Below are positions 10,097 to 21,567 of a stretch of DNA of 64,000 bases, piece after piece. Every line of letters begins with the position of its first letter. Within the stretch, counting starts at the first letter, position 1. A program made the translations under genes and the position numbers. Below the pieces are notes generated by a model, which worked only from the letters and a program-made list of their open reading frames with translations, did not search any database and was not told where the DNA came from. Source of the DNA: Oscillatoria acuminata PCC 6304. GTDB taxonomy: Bacteria; Cyanobacteriota; Cyanobacteriia; Cyanobacteriales; Laspinemataceae. Where the stretch lies: assembly GCF_000317105.1 (NCBI RefSeq), contig NC_019693.1:1488001-1552000 (forward strand), read 5' to 3'.

Positions 10097-10459
10097 TCAG
10101 CGTAGGAGTTGTTTAATGGTTTGAATCAGTTCTGCCGGACGAAATGGTTTCGTGATGTAAGCATCCGCTCCTTGTTTCATCCCCCAATACCGATCAAACT
10201 CTTGACTTTTGCTCGTACACATGATAACGGGAATATTCTGGGCTTTCGGGTCGTTTTTTAACCATCGACAAAGTTCATAGCCATTCATTCGGGGCATGAC
10301 AATATCGGTGACGACTAAATCAGGAGGCTTGGCCTGAATTTGTTCTTTGGCTTCTACTCCATCAGATGCTTCAATCACTTCCAAACCGCTTTTTTTCAGA
10401 ATGTCCGATACCATTTCTCGTACCGTACCGCTATCATCCACAATTAGAATTATACTCAT
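10097..10459 (-). CDS. Single-domain response regulator (CheY/PilH-like)
   Basis: 120 residues, a stand-alone receiver domain: acidic pair D8-D9 (LIVDDSGT), phospho-acceptor D52 (VVTDIVMP), the Thr/Ser switch (MCTSKSQ) and the lysine of TKPF. There is no output domain, so it would act by protein contact, as CheY or PilG/PilH homologues do in cyanobacterial phototaxis systems. No kinase gene adjoins it, so its partner cannot be named. It starts at the ATG complementary to 10457-10459, with GGAGCG upstream as ribosome-binding site. Confidence 0.9.
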   Translation of the reverse strand: MSIILIVDDSGTVREMVSDILKKSGLEVIEASDGVEAKEQIQAKPPDLVVTDIVMPRMNGYELCRWLKNDPKAQNIPVIMCTSKSQEFDRYWGMKQGADAYITKPFRPAELIQTIKQLLR

Positions 10460-12964
<2,505 letters not shown>

Positions 12965-12990
12965 TAAATTTTAGAATTTAGATATTAGTA

Positions 12991-13992
12991 GTGGCCTACA
13001 ACTCAAAATCCCTGAATTCCCAACCTAGAATTCTGGCATCTAAAGACGCTCCCCGCTTGCAACCAATGCTGCAACTGTCCGAACAACCACGCATGAAAAC
13101 GCTGGCTTCCTTAGACGACGCTTATGAGCTCTGTCGCCAAATCACAGCGAAATATGCCCGCACCTTTTACCTGGGTACGCTGCTGATGCCAGAAGCGAAA
13201 CGGCGGGCTATTTGGGCGATATACGCTTGGTGCCGTCGCACAGATGAATTGGTGGACGGACCTGGGGCGAGATTTACCACCCCAGAAACCTTAGATCTGT
13301 GGGAGGGTTACCTCGAATCGATCTTTGCTGGAACTCCGATCGAAGATACTGATGTGGCGATGGTGGATACGGTGGAACGCTTTTCCCTGGATATCCAGCC
13401 CTTTCGGGACATGATTTCCGGGCAGCGCATGGATCTGTACCGCAGTCGCTATCAAACCTTTGAGGACCTTGAGCTTTATTGCTACCGCGTAGCCGGTACT
13501 GTGGGCTTAATGTCCTTGCCGGTGATGGGAATTGCGCCCGTGGTTCGGTCCTCCCCTTGGGAGTCTTCCGAACCTGTGGATCCATCGGCGGAGGCAGTCG
13601 CCCTCGGCATTGCCAATCAACTGACCAATATCCTGCGGGATGTGGGAGAAGATGCTCGTCGAGGTCGGATTTATCTGCCCCTGGAAGAGCTCGCTTTGTT
13701 TGACTACACCGAAGAGGACCTCTTGAACGGGGTGGTCGATGAGCGATGGCAGCAACTGATGCGCTTCCAAATTCAACGCGCCCGCAAGTTCTATGTCAAG
13801 GCAGAAAAGGGCATTCTCGCCCTGAATCCCGATGCGCGGTGGCCTGTCTGGTCCGCCACGATGCTTTACAGCCAAATTCTCGAAGCGATCGAACGCAACG
13901 AATACGATGTATTTAGTCAGCGGGCGGTCGTACCCCGTTATCGTAAGATGATCTCTTTGCCTTTAGCATGGCTCAGGGCGCAAGTTCTGTAA
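12991..13992 (+). CDS. crtB: Phytoene synthase
   Basis: Condenses two geranylgeranyl diphosphates to phytoene. The squalene/phytoene-synthase signatures are present: ARTFYLGTLLMP, CRRTDELVDGP (first Asp-rich motif), YCYRVAGTVGLM, and ANQLTNILRDVGEDARRGR (second Asp-rich motif). The frame opens at a GTG at 12991 (333 residues), but the ATG at 13066 (MLQLSEQPRMKTL, 308 residues) matches the length and start of known cyanobacterial CrtB. Neither start has a strong ribosome-binding site. I favour 13066 on family grounds but keep the longer frame as the outer limit. Confidence 0.95.
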   Translation: MAYNSKSLNSQPRILASKDAPRLQPMLQLSEQPRMKTLASLDDAYELCRQITAKYARTFYLGTLLMPEAKRRAIWAIYAWCRRTDELVDGPGARFTTPETLDLWEGYLESIFAGTPIEDTDVAMVDTVERFSLDIQPFRDMISGQRMDLYRSRYQTFEDLELYCYRVAGTVGLMSLPVMGIAPVVRSSPWESSEPVDPSAEAVALGIANQLTNILRDVGEDARRGRIYLPLEELALFDYTEEDLLNGVVDERWQQLMRFQIQRARKFYVKAEKGILALNPDARWPVWSATMLYSQILEAIERNEYDVFSQRAVVPRYRKMISLPLAWLRAQVL

Positions 13993-14019
13993 GGAAACCT
14001 GGTTTAGATAGAGATTTTT

Positions 14020-14045
14020 GGCGATCGCCTCCAGAGGCGATCGCC
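14020..14045. repeat. Double-HIP1 hairpin
   Basis: GGCGATCGCCTC and its reverse complement (12 bp each) are separated by 2 bp, so two HIP1 octamers form one perfect hairpin just after crtB. Confidence 0.8.
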
Positions 14046-14071
14046 ACCCCGCCATCAACTGAACGCAAAAC

Positions 14072-14109
14072 ATGGAAGTTTGGCCTAAGCTGGCAAACTT
14101 CCATTTTTT
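14072..14109 (+). terminator. Terminator of the crtP-crtB operon
   Basis: ATGGAAGTTTG pairs with CAAACTTCCAT, extended by GCC/GGC past one bulged G, and is followed by TTTTTTG. It is about 80 bp after the crtB stop. The rest of the gap 13993-14462 holds the double-HIP1 hairpin and an AT-rich promoter-like end before 14463. Confidence 0.85.
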
Positions 14110-14462
14110 GTATGGACATTTTGACCAACAAAATTGAAGGTCCTTTTAAATCAACCTCGTGCGTAACCACAATCGAGGTCTAGCCCGGTTTGTCTTCATT
14201 TACCTCTTCAGGAAGATGACAAAAGCCGGAAAATGGGTTGATATCAAGAGATATAGAGACTGAACATCTTTTTTCCTATCTCCACTCAATTCTTGCTCGT
14301 TTGTTTGGCGCGAACGGCTGATTTTCTGCGCCTGAACCGATGCTTCAAGATGAGCCTAAACGAGGCTGTGGATTTAGGTTACGAGCTTTTCCGGCAGATA
14401 GGCTTTATCATAGATGACAAGAAATTTATATTTCTTAACAAATATTAAAGATTTAAAAAACT

Positions 14463-15530
14463 ATGTGCTCTATGACTCTCCTAAGCGATTTGCCCAAACT
14501 GCTGATTCAGCCCAATGACCCGGATACCGGAACCTATCTGGCTAACCTGGGATTTCAGCCCGTTCCAGCAGTCCCCTTGCTGCTTTATCGCATCGTGACC
14601 AGAAGCCAACTGAAGGAAATATTCTGGCAGTTGAGCAACCAGCTTGGAGAGATGGCTCAAAACGCCTCTCGGTTCGTAGTTACCCAAATCTCCTTAGACT
14701 CAACCCATCTACTGTTGGAATTTCTCAAAGCACAGCCGCTGATTTCAGTGACCAATTCCATCAAATATGCATGGTTTTTGCGACTGCTGCTCCAACAAGG
14801 GCTATTTTTTAAATATCAACCCATTTTTTGCCTGAAATCGGGTCAGATCACCGCTTATGAATGTCTGGCTCGTGCCTTGGGGGATTCTGGACAGTGCTAC
14901 AGTGGCGGAATGTTAATTGAGGCAGCGATCGCCACAGATTTATCCCAGGAATTTGATGAACTGGCGCGGACAACTTGTATTGAATCTATTGCCGAGTTGA
15001 ACAGCGATCGCCAGTTTTTTGTCAACCTTTTACCCAATGCCATTATTCAAAATCCTGACTCCATCGAGCAGAATTTACAACAAATTCTGGATTTAGGATT
15101 CCGCCCGGAACAAATCATTTTTGAGTTAACCGAAGTGGAAGTTTTAGCTCAAAGCGAAAAACTCCCGCAGCTTATTGAACGGATGCGCGCCTGGGGATTT
15201 GGAATTGCAGTTGATGATCTGTGTGGCTGTGTCTCTGTGGATCACTATGCAATGGAGCTTAGACCCGATATTGTCAAGTTAGACCGACGTTTGATCCAAG
15301 GTTGTAGCCAGTTCACCTTGAAACAGACTTTAATCAAAAGTGTGCTAGAGTCCGCGCACTCCGAGGGAATTATTGTTTTAGCCGAAGGCTTAGAAACGAT
15401 TCCAGATATCCAATTTTGCCAGGAGTTGGGGGTAGATTTGGGCCAAGGATTTGGTTTAGCTCGTCCGGAGGCGCACCTCCAGCAACAGCCGTTTGAGCCT
15501 TGGGATTTAATGATGTCTAAAGCCTCTTAG
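14463..15530 (+). CDS. EAL-domain protein, probable c-di-GMP phosphodiesterase
   Basis: 355 residues. An uncharacterised N-terminal region (1-115) precedes a full EAL domain: YQPIFCLKSGQITAYECLAR (EAL reads ECL), FVNLLPNA (metal-binding Asn), FELTEVEVL (Glu), AVDDLCG (DD pair), DIVKLD (Lys), LAEGLET (Glu) and LGQGFGLARP (Gln). All metal and catalytic positions of active EAL enzymes seem kept; the A-to-C change in the name motif lies between the key residues. No GGDEF domain, receiver or membrane segment is seen. Probably a cytosolic c-di-GMP hydrolase controlled by its N-terminal region. A start at the in-frame ATG 14472 is also possible. Confidence 0.88.
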   Translation: MCSMTLLSDLPKLLIQPNDPDTGTYLANLGFQPVPAVPLLLYRIVTRSQLKEIFWQLSNQLGEMAQNASRFVVTQISLDSTHLLLEFLKAQPLISVTNSIKYAWFLRLLLQQGLFFKYQPIFCLKSGQITAYECLARALGDSGQCYSGGMLIEAAIATDLSQEFDELARTTCIESIAELNSDRQFFVNLLPNAIIQNPDSIEQNLQQILDLGFRPEQIIFELTEVEVLAQSEKLPQLIERMRAWGFGIAVDDLCGCVSVDHYAMELRPDIVKLDRRLIQGCSQFTLKQTLIKSVLESAHSEGIIVLAEGLETIPDIQFCQELGVDLGQGFGLARPEAHLQQQPFEPWDLMMSKAS

Positions 15531-15701
15531 GGAAACCGCGATCGCTTCTTTTGTTAGAGATGCCCAGGGATTATACAGTATGAACAGCCGTTTGGGGTGG
15601 TTGTAAACCAATTTCTTCGGGCAATCGGACCGATGGACTCTCCCGGAGGCGATCGCCTCAAAGAATGCCCTGGCTTGAATTCTACCAACCCAAATAAAGA
15701 A

Positions 15702-15728
15702 CCGCGATCACAAAAGATGCGATCGCGG
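15702..15728 (-). terminator. Possible terminator of the RNA-binding protein gene
   Basis: An 11-bp stem with one wobble (CCGCGATCGCA against TGTGATCGCGG on the minus strand) is followed by TTCTTTATTT. It lies about 90 bp past the stop of the RRM gene. The U tract is weak. Confidence 0.4.
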
Positions 15729-15814
15729 AAATATTCTGAAGAAAAACAATCCATCGGATTTTTCCCCCTCTAACTCGTCACCTTGATGCAGATTTAGCGG
15801 GAAATTCCATTGAA

Positions 15815-16360
15815 TTAGGAGTTGCTGGCTTGAGCAGCCAACATTTGTTTGAGCTTTTCTAACTCCCCAGCCCAACGAGGATCCGGTTGTACCGAATCCG
15901 AGTCGGGGCTGCCACTGCCACTGCTGCTGCTGCTACCCGTCGAGCGTTTCGACTTGTTGTTGCCGCGAGCACCACCTCCACCGCCTCCGGTGGTGGGTTT
16001 AGCCACCTTACTTGCTGCCGGTGTGGGTGTGGGTGTGGGTGTGCTAGTCGCCGTTGCCTCATCCGTCTGTGAGGGGGGTGCTCCTTCTTGTTCCTCGTCA
16101 CCTTTCCCCTTCTTGCGAGGCAATGCCTTTTCAATCTTCAAAGGGGTATCTTGGAACATATAACCGTTGAACTTTTCGATAAATTCGTCGGCTTGCTCGT
16201 CATTCTTCACTGTGACGAATCCGAACCCCCGACACTTGCCCGTCTTGCGATCGGTAATGACTTTAGTGGTCACAGAATCACCGGCTTCAGCAAAGACGTC
16301 TTGCAGTTCTTTGCGATCGACTTCTTTTGGCAGATTACCTATATAAAGACGAATCGACAT
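15815..16360 (-). CDS. RRM RNA-binding protein (cyanobacterial Rbp type)
   Basis: 181 residues. Residues 1-80 are one RNA-recognition motif with RNP2 (LYIGNL) and RNP1 (CRGFGFVTV). The tail is low-complexity: charged (RKKGKGDEEQEG), then TPTPTPTP, a run of glycines with RGNNKS, and Ser/Gly repeats. Cyanobacterial Rbps are typically about 100 residues with a short Gly-rich tail; this is the longer form. The family binds mRNA and is often cold-responsive; in some strains members help target photosynthetic mRNAs to thylakoids. The leader upstream of 16360 is long and AT-rich, consistent with post-transcriptional control. The start has AGGAGG (16365-16370 complement) as ribosome-binding site. Confidence 0.92.
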   Translation of the reverse strand: MSIRLYIGNLPKEVDRKELQDVFAEAGDSVTTKVITDRKTGKCRGFGFVTVKNDEQADEFIEKFNGYMFQDTPLKIEKALPRKKGKGDEEQEGAPPSQTDEATATSTPTPTPTPAASKVAKPTTGGGGGGARGNNKSKRSTGSSSSSGSGSPDSDSVQPDPRWAGELEKLKQMLAAQASNS

Positions 16361-17388
16361 TTGAGATACCTCCTATCTTTTGGAAAATCAATTAAAGACA
16401 AAACCTTCTTTTTTGACTCAATCCGTTTGTTCGGGGCTTGGTCGTTAAGGACTTAAAGCGAGAGCTTTCCTGTCTTCTCATTACCCTTTGATCGCACAAG
16501 GGTAAAAGTAACGGCTTGGCTTTTATCAATCGGTTCACAGTTGTTGCTCTCTCCACCCCAGACATACCCTATCGAAAAAAATACGCGCCAATACATTGCC
16601 TCGAACGCTTGTAACAATTCGGTGAAATTTTAGGGAGGGCATGGGATCTTTCAAGATTCCTTTCTTCTGCTTTTGATAAAAATCTGCTTTAGGAAACATA
16701 TCCTCTCTGCGGAGCTTCTCAAGCACAGCAGAGTATCCTACCGTTCTCCTTAATACCACCTATGTAAACTTCAAACGGCTCAAGTGTAAAGTTGATGCGT
16801 TTCTCAATATGGGCGCTCTCTTACTTACTCTAACAGAAATGGGTGATTATCTCCCATTCCATTACTTTTTTTGACCTCAATCGAGCCACTCCTTAAAATA
16901 TCACAGCTTATGCAGGTGAGCTAGTAGTTGGCTCAATTTTTTTTAATTTCCCGACTATAAATTTTACCATTAGCTGATCACTGCGGAATATTTTCCCCAT
17001 AAACCCCCCATTTTGTTGCCGGTTTCAACTTTTTCTCAGTTTCGAGGGAAAAGCCGCCCATTTGTTAGACCGGACTTTAAAGGGACCTCTATCCCTGTAA
17101 AAGCAATTCTCGAATCGCCCCTACAGATAGGGTTCGGTCTCCAAAAATGCGTAAATCCTGTTAGATTTGCTAAGGTCTCCTTGGGTTTGAAGGAGTCAAC
17201 CCTGACTCCCACCCGGAGATTGAGCAACGGTAAAACGAGTGTTTTTTCCAGATTGGCCCCCACTGCTCAGGTTTCATTAAGAATTGTAACAAATTCCGGA
17301 CGGATTCTGAGACCTTCCTGGAACTTGGGGCCAAACCGTCGTCCCCTTGGAAAAACATCAATACGGAATCCGGTTGTCAAAGGTCTAT
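16361..17388. other. Long non-coding region upstream of the rbp gene
   Basis: About 1 kb with no convincing gene. Open frames on both strands lack family sequence. Its left part is the likely promoter and leader of the RRM gene. An uncharacterised small RNA cannot be excluded. Confidence 0.4.
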
Positions 17389-17602
17389 AAAATCCCACAC
17401 CCTAAAGGGTGGGGCTATACAGACGAAGCCCGCCTGCGCGGGCTAATCCAGAAAATTGACTTTTTACAACCGGATTGGGTATAAGGGTATTCCCACAAAT
17501 AAATCATCCAAATCTGATAGTTAAGCATCCCACAAGACTCTATTTAGCCCGCGCAGGCGGGCTTCGTCTGTGAGCCTCCACCCTTCAGGGTGTGGGTTTT
17601 TT
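17389..17602. mobile_element. MITE-like element with long hairpin-bearing inverted arms (copy 1)
   Basis: The left arm (17389-17445) and right arm (17542-17602) are inverted repeats of about 55 bp with few mismatches. Each arm holds two hairpins: CACACCCT(A/G)AAGGGTG and GCCCGCCTGCGCGGGC. The ~95-bp centre is unrelated and has no gene. The same arms occur at 53484-53800. Such hairpins are common in cyanobacteria and resemble ends of IS200/IS605-like elements, so this may be a non-autonomous derivative; that origin is an inference. Confidence 0.8.
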
Positions 17603-17632
17603 GGACATTTTATTTTTTGGAGTTCCCTAAGA
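17603..17632. repeat. Solo end of the GGGGAACTCC element family
   Basis: The sequence ATTTTATTTTTTGGAGTTCCC matches one end of the repeats at 31182-31356 and 57093-57312. It abuts the right arm of the MITE-like element, so two repeat families meet here. Confidence 0.6.
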
Positions 17633-17703
17633 AGACGATCGCCACCGCAACAGTCCCGAATTTAGGGCTTGAGTTCCAATATTGCGGAAGTCCTGGCCCA
17701 CTC

Positions 17704-20310
17704 CTAGACCCCACCTTTAGACATCCAGTACACCCCGACAAGTGCCGCCACTGCCGCCAAAATCGTAGACCAAATGGGATGACCACTGGAGTGAGTTTTA
17801 CCCTCAGCCGTGGTGAAGCGGTCCAGATCAATCCAGGGAGTCGCACCCCGACGGAACCAACCGACTGCCGAAATTCCCTGTCCCACGACATCATTAGGAC
17901 GCTTAGACAAAAGCCATAGATATCCAAAAACCCCCAGATTTGAGGCGGCGTGCAACTTCACTAATCCAGTCGGGGACTGCAAAATTAAATCTTGGGCCAG
18001 CCAATTGCTAAGTCCGCGCCGTCCGAGAAGTTGTCCCTCCAAACCAATCGGTAAACTATCGACGGGGATGGCATTCGGATCCGTGAGGAGTTCAGGTAAA
18101 GGGGGGTTGGTGCGGATATTTTTAGAGGTAATGTCTGGGAAAAAGGAATTAATCCGCAGAAAAATACCCAAACTTACACCAATTAATACAGAACCCTGGA
18201 GAATCGAGCGATCGCCCCACACCCAATCCAGGGCAACAAACCCCAGGTTTACTGCAACTGCCCCAAATACCCACAGCATCAACCCGGCGAGTAAACCCAG
18301 GGGAAGACCAAAATAGGGTGCACCTTGTAATAACAGGCGTTTGAGCATCGCCGGGGAAGATTTTGCCGGGGCCACTGTGCCATCCCGGGCAAAATCCAAC
18401 TCGGCATCCAGCTTCCAAAACCGAGCATATAAATCTAACAGGGTGAGGCGATCGCCCAAAGGCGGATGAGATTGGGGAACCATCAACCATTTTTTATAGC
18501 CATTGTGGCGGTCCCACTGCAAGAGATTTTCCCAAGACTCAAATCCAGAACAACTCCCCAAGGTCATCCCTTGCACATAGCCGACCGGCGAGAGTAAATC
18601 GAATCCTTCCAGCACAAAACTGGTATGACCCTGTTTCTCAACATCCTGAGCAATTCCAATGGCCATTTTCAGTAAAGCGCGAGTCAGAGCATTGGGATTG
18701 CCAGTTAAAGAGGCAGAGGCGCGATCGCTGTAATAAAACCGCAAGCGCGACAGGAATAAAACCGGCCAACGTAGCACCCAGTACAACCCATAGGCGACTG
18801 CTGAAATCACCCCTGCGGTCCCTAACATCACCTTGCCGGACCACTCCTGAGAGTCCAACCACTTATCCCCATCCCGGGACACCTGCCAATAGACCAAATA
18901 GGGAACTTGACAGAGTAACACCGCCAAAGACATCAGGGGAAAATCCCAATTTTCTAAATGCCCTAACTCACCGGCATAAATTGCGGCAATTTCATCTTCC
19001 TCTAATTGCTCTAATAACCCTTGACTGACCACAATTCGGGCAAACCGAGGGGCAAAACCATAGGTCATTGCGATCGGTGCATCCGTGGGAATCACCCCCA
19101 AGGATAGGGCTGGTTGCTTACGCTCCACACTAAAGCGGGATAGCAACTTACGCGCTTCTGGACTATAGTTACCCAGTTTTGGTGGCGGGAGTTTTTCCAT
19201 GCCGTAAGCAAAGCGCAGCAGTAAATCCAGCAACCAGGGTGAGGCAACAAGCAACAGGATGAGGATGCCCAACAAGGTCCAAGTTTGGTCTCGATAAAAA
19301 CTTTGGATCGGCCACAACAAGGGGAGTCGATAGAACAGGTCATTAGTCGTTGCCATCCCCCAATTCATGAAAATCCGCAGCAACCAAAACAGGGCGATCG
19401 CACTGCCCATTTGGGCAAACCCTAGATAGGTGGGTTTGACGGGTTTGAGTTTTCGCCAGTTTTGCGCCCGTCCCGCCTGACGCCATTGCCGAGGTTGTGG
19501 AGTCGGAAGCGTTACTTTCAAAGGAGTCGCGTCGGGTTGTCTCTCCTCCGATGCCTTTGCCGAAGGTGAATCAGCCTTTTTTGTTGACGGGGTTAAATAA
19601 TCTATCTCCTCGGGATCGGCTTCTAAGGGGAGGACTTGTGGAGAATCTTGCCGGGGAACCGGGGGTCTGGGGGGCATTGGCGGCCCCGGTGGCAATGAGG
19701 CTGGAGTTAAGGGACTGACTCCTGGCCGGGGGGTTGCTCCTCCTGGGGGTCTGGGTGGCATCGGTGGCGGGTTGACCGGGGACCGGGACACAGGTTTAGT
19801 TTGAGCCGGTTCTAGGGGGACAAATCCCGTGGGATTTCCCAGGGACAGGGGGGAAATGATGCCCTGGGAGTTGGGGTTTTTGAGGGGTGAGGGTTGAGCA
19901 GGTCCTGAAGATGATGGGTCTAATGGCACAAATCCGGTGGGATTTCCTCTGAGGGGGGAGGGCGGACTGCCAGGACGATTGACTGTTTTCGGGGTTTGGG
20001 GTTGAGGCTCCGGCGATGAAGGAGCCGATCGCCCTTGGGGAGAGGGTTGATTGAACTGAGCCAGGGTCCGAACCGCCCAGTCTTTAACTTTGGGACTGTC
20101 CGATTCGGTCAAGGTTTGACATAAGGCAACAGCCTTGGAGAGAGTGCGGTTCCCTTTATAGGCCATTACCAATCCCATCGTCGCCCGATCAACCGTGGGT
20201 TGATGGAGTTCTTGTTCACAGACCTTTTCTAAAATGGCGATCGCCATTTTATAGTCCTTTTTTTTGAGCGCCGCCAACCCTGTTTGGAGATCCGAGTGTT
20301 CCATAGCCAT
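17704..20310 (-). CDS. Degenerate M48-peptidase-like membrane protein with TPR-like N-terminus
   Basis: 868 residues. Residues 1-95 are TPR-like helices (TGLAALKKKDYKMAIAILEKV). A Pro/Gly-rich linker (about 100-250) holds twice the short motif GNPTGFVPL. Membrane segments follow (about 290-365), then an M48/HtpX-like domain (LLSRFSVERKQPALSLGVIP, TYGFAPRFARIVVSQGLLEQLEEDEIAAI). The zinc motif HExxH is altered: G447-E-L-G-H451, so the first His is Gly; the downstream Glu ligand region reads RFYYSDRASASLTGNP, where E would be F. Two of three zinc ligands thus appear lost, pointing to a pseudoprotease or scaffold. More membrane segments lie near the C-terminus. The frame is intact. Confidence 0.85.
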   Translation of the reverse strand: MAMEHSDLQTGLAALKKKDYKMAIAILEKVCEQELHQPTVDRATMGLVMAYKGNRTLSKAVALCQTLTESDSPKVKDWAVRTLAQFNQPSPQGRSAPSSPEPQPQTPKTVNRPGSPPSPLRGNPTGFVPLDPSSSGPAQPSPLKNPNSQGIISPLSLGNPTGFVPLEPAQTKPVSRSPVNPPPMPPRPPGGATPRPGVSPLTPASLPPGPPMPPRPPVPRQDSPQVLPLEADPEEIDYLTPSTKKADSPSAKASEERQPDATPLKVTLPTPQPRQWRQAGRAQNWRKLKPVKPTYLGFAQMGSAIALFWLLRIFMNWGMATTNDLFYRLPLLWPIQSFYRDQTWTLLGILILLLVASPWLLDLLLRFAYGMEKLPPPKLGNYSPEARKLLSRFSVERKQPALSLGVIPTDAPIAMTYGFAPRFARIVVSQGLLEQLEEDEIAAIYAGELGHLENWDFPLMSLAVLLCQVPYLVYWQVSRDGDKWLDSQEWSGKVMLGTAGVISAVAYGLYWVLRWPVLFLSRLRFYYSDRASASLTGNPNALTRALLKMAIGIAQDVEKQGHTSFVLEGFDLLSPVGYVQGMTLGSCSGFESWENLLQWDRHNGYKKWLMVPQSHPPLGDRLTLLDLYARFWKLDAELDFARDGTVAPAKSSPAMLKRLLLQGAPYFGLPLGLLAGLMLWVFGAVAVNLGFVALDWVWGDRSILQGSVLIGVSLGIFLRINSFFPDITSKNIRTNPPLPELLTDPNAIPVDSLPIGLEGQLLGRRGLSNWLAQDLILQSPTGLVKLHAASNLGVFGYLWLLSKRPNDVVGQGISAVGWFRRGATPWIDLDRFTTAEGKTHSSGHPIWSTILAAVAALVGVYWMSKGGV

Positions 20311-20721
20311 CGATTCACAATTGGTAGATGAACCAAGAGGTTCAACGAGAACTAGAGAGTCAGAATCGAGAAGGTGGGGATTGTTCAGTCTCGATTCTTA
20401 AATGCTCTATAGTCAGTTTAAATCATTCCCACCTCGGATCTGTGGGGTGTCCCAAGGGGTGCAAGGGTCTGAGAGGTTTTGGCACCGGGTCGTTTTCCCG
20501 AGGTCGAGGTGAGTCATATTCGGTACCTTGCTCGGTTTGTCAACAGTCTTGAGGAGTGTGGACATCATCAATCAAATCAGGGGGGAATCATACCCTCGGA
20601 TCAATGGGGCTGTCGCAAAATTAAGATAGATTGAAAGGCAACCTCATTCTGGATGGGTGGCGATCGCATCCTATCCCTAGGGATTTTTCACGGAAGTTTA
20701 ATCATAAAAGGAGTTCAAGTC
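20311..20721. other. Intergenic region between divergent genes
   Basis: 411 bp between the M48-like gene (minus) and the DUF4870 pair (plus). No gene is supported. The last 15 bp contain AAAGGAG, the ribosome-binding site that fixes the start of the next gene at 20722. Confidence 0.5.
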
Positions 20722-21066
20722 ATGTACGATGCAGACAAACGGAAGTTGTTATCCCTGCTGTCTCATGCGGCAATTTTTCTGAGTACAACCTTGGTGTCTA
20801 TTGGTATCCCTCTGGCGATTTTATTTGTATCCGATGACCCGGTAGTCAAAGATAATGCCAAAGAATCTATCAATTTCCATCTGAATGTCTGGGCTTGGGG
20901 TTCGGTAATTTTTGCCCTCAGTTTTCTGACCTTTGGCTTGTTGGGATTTATTCTCGCTCCAGCGGGGTTTATTCTCCATTGGGGATTGACGGGGTTTGCA
21001 TTGCTGAAGGTGTTCGGAAATCCAGACCAACCCTTTCAGTATCCGTTTATTTTCCGCGTGTTATAA
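20722..21066 (+). CDS. DUF4870-family small membrane protein (copy 1)
   Basis: 114 residues. The start at 20722 is chosen over an upstream in-frame codon at 20653 because AAAGGAG lies 9 bp before it and because the paralogue downstream starts with the same residues (MYD-DKRKLLS-LSH-AIFLS). Three hydrophobic segments (about 14-32, 52-74, 76-95) carry the DUF4870 pattern: DDPVVKDNAKESINFHLN between helices and YPFIFR at the end. It is an inner-membrane or thylakoid protein; the family function is unknown. It is followed after 39 bp by a paralogue. Confidence 0.88.
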   Translation: MYDADKRKLLSLLSHAAIFLSTTLVSIGIPLAILFVSDDPVVKDNAKESINFHLNVWAWGSVIFALSFLTFGLLGFILAPAGFILHWGLTGFALLKVFGNPDQPFQYPFIFRVL

Positions 21067-21105
21067 CTTGAGAATCAGGCGATCGGCAATATTGGAGGAA
21101 TTTTC

Positions 21106-21441
21106 ATGTACGATTCAGATAAACGGAAGTTATTATCGGTTTTGTCTCACGGAGCCATTTTTTTGAGCGCTACGGTTCTTTCCGTCGGGTTGCCGATCGC
21201 AATTTTGTTTCTTTCTGAGGACCCGGTCGTTAAAGGGAATGCCCGAGAATCTATCAATTTTCATCTCAATATTTATCTCTATGGCCTCATCTTTGGCCTC
21301 TTGGCTGTTGTCCTGATTGGGTTTCCCCTGCTGTTAATTTTATTAGCCGCCAGTTGGATTCTGCCGATTGTGGCGATCGTGAAGGTTCTCTCAGACCCCA
21401 CTTTGATTTACCGCTATCCGTTCATTTTCCGGCTGGTTTAA
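21106..21441 (+). CDS. DUF4870-family small membrane protein (copy 2)
   Basis: 111 residues, a tandem paralogue of the preceding gene, with a GGAGG site 8 bp before the ATG. The N-terminal 40 residues and the loop EDPVVKGNARESINFHLN are nearly the same, while the central helices have diverged (LYGLIFGLLAVVLIGFPLL). The pair probably forms one transcript and may form homo- or hetero-oligomers in the membrane. Function unknown. Confidence 0.88.
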   Translation: MYDSDKRKLLSVLSHGAIFLSATVLSVGLPIAILFLSEDPVVKGNARESINFHLNIYLYGLIFGLLAVVLIGFPLLLILLAASWILPIVAIVKVLSDPTLIYRYPFIFRLV

Positions 21442-21567
21442 TTAAACCCTAATAAAATCAGCAATTAACCCCCTCAAATGACGGCTTTTTCGAGGAACTA
21501 TTCCCCAAATAGAGCCGAAAGGATCGGGAAGACTCGGGTTTGAGATAGCCATGACAGGAATTGCCTT

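Noticed and set aside
16535-16759. 74-codon minus-strand frame upstream of the RRM gene
   Set aside because: Plausible composition but no clear Shine-Dalgarno site and no recognisable family; it may be part of a leader.
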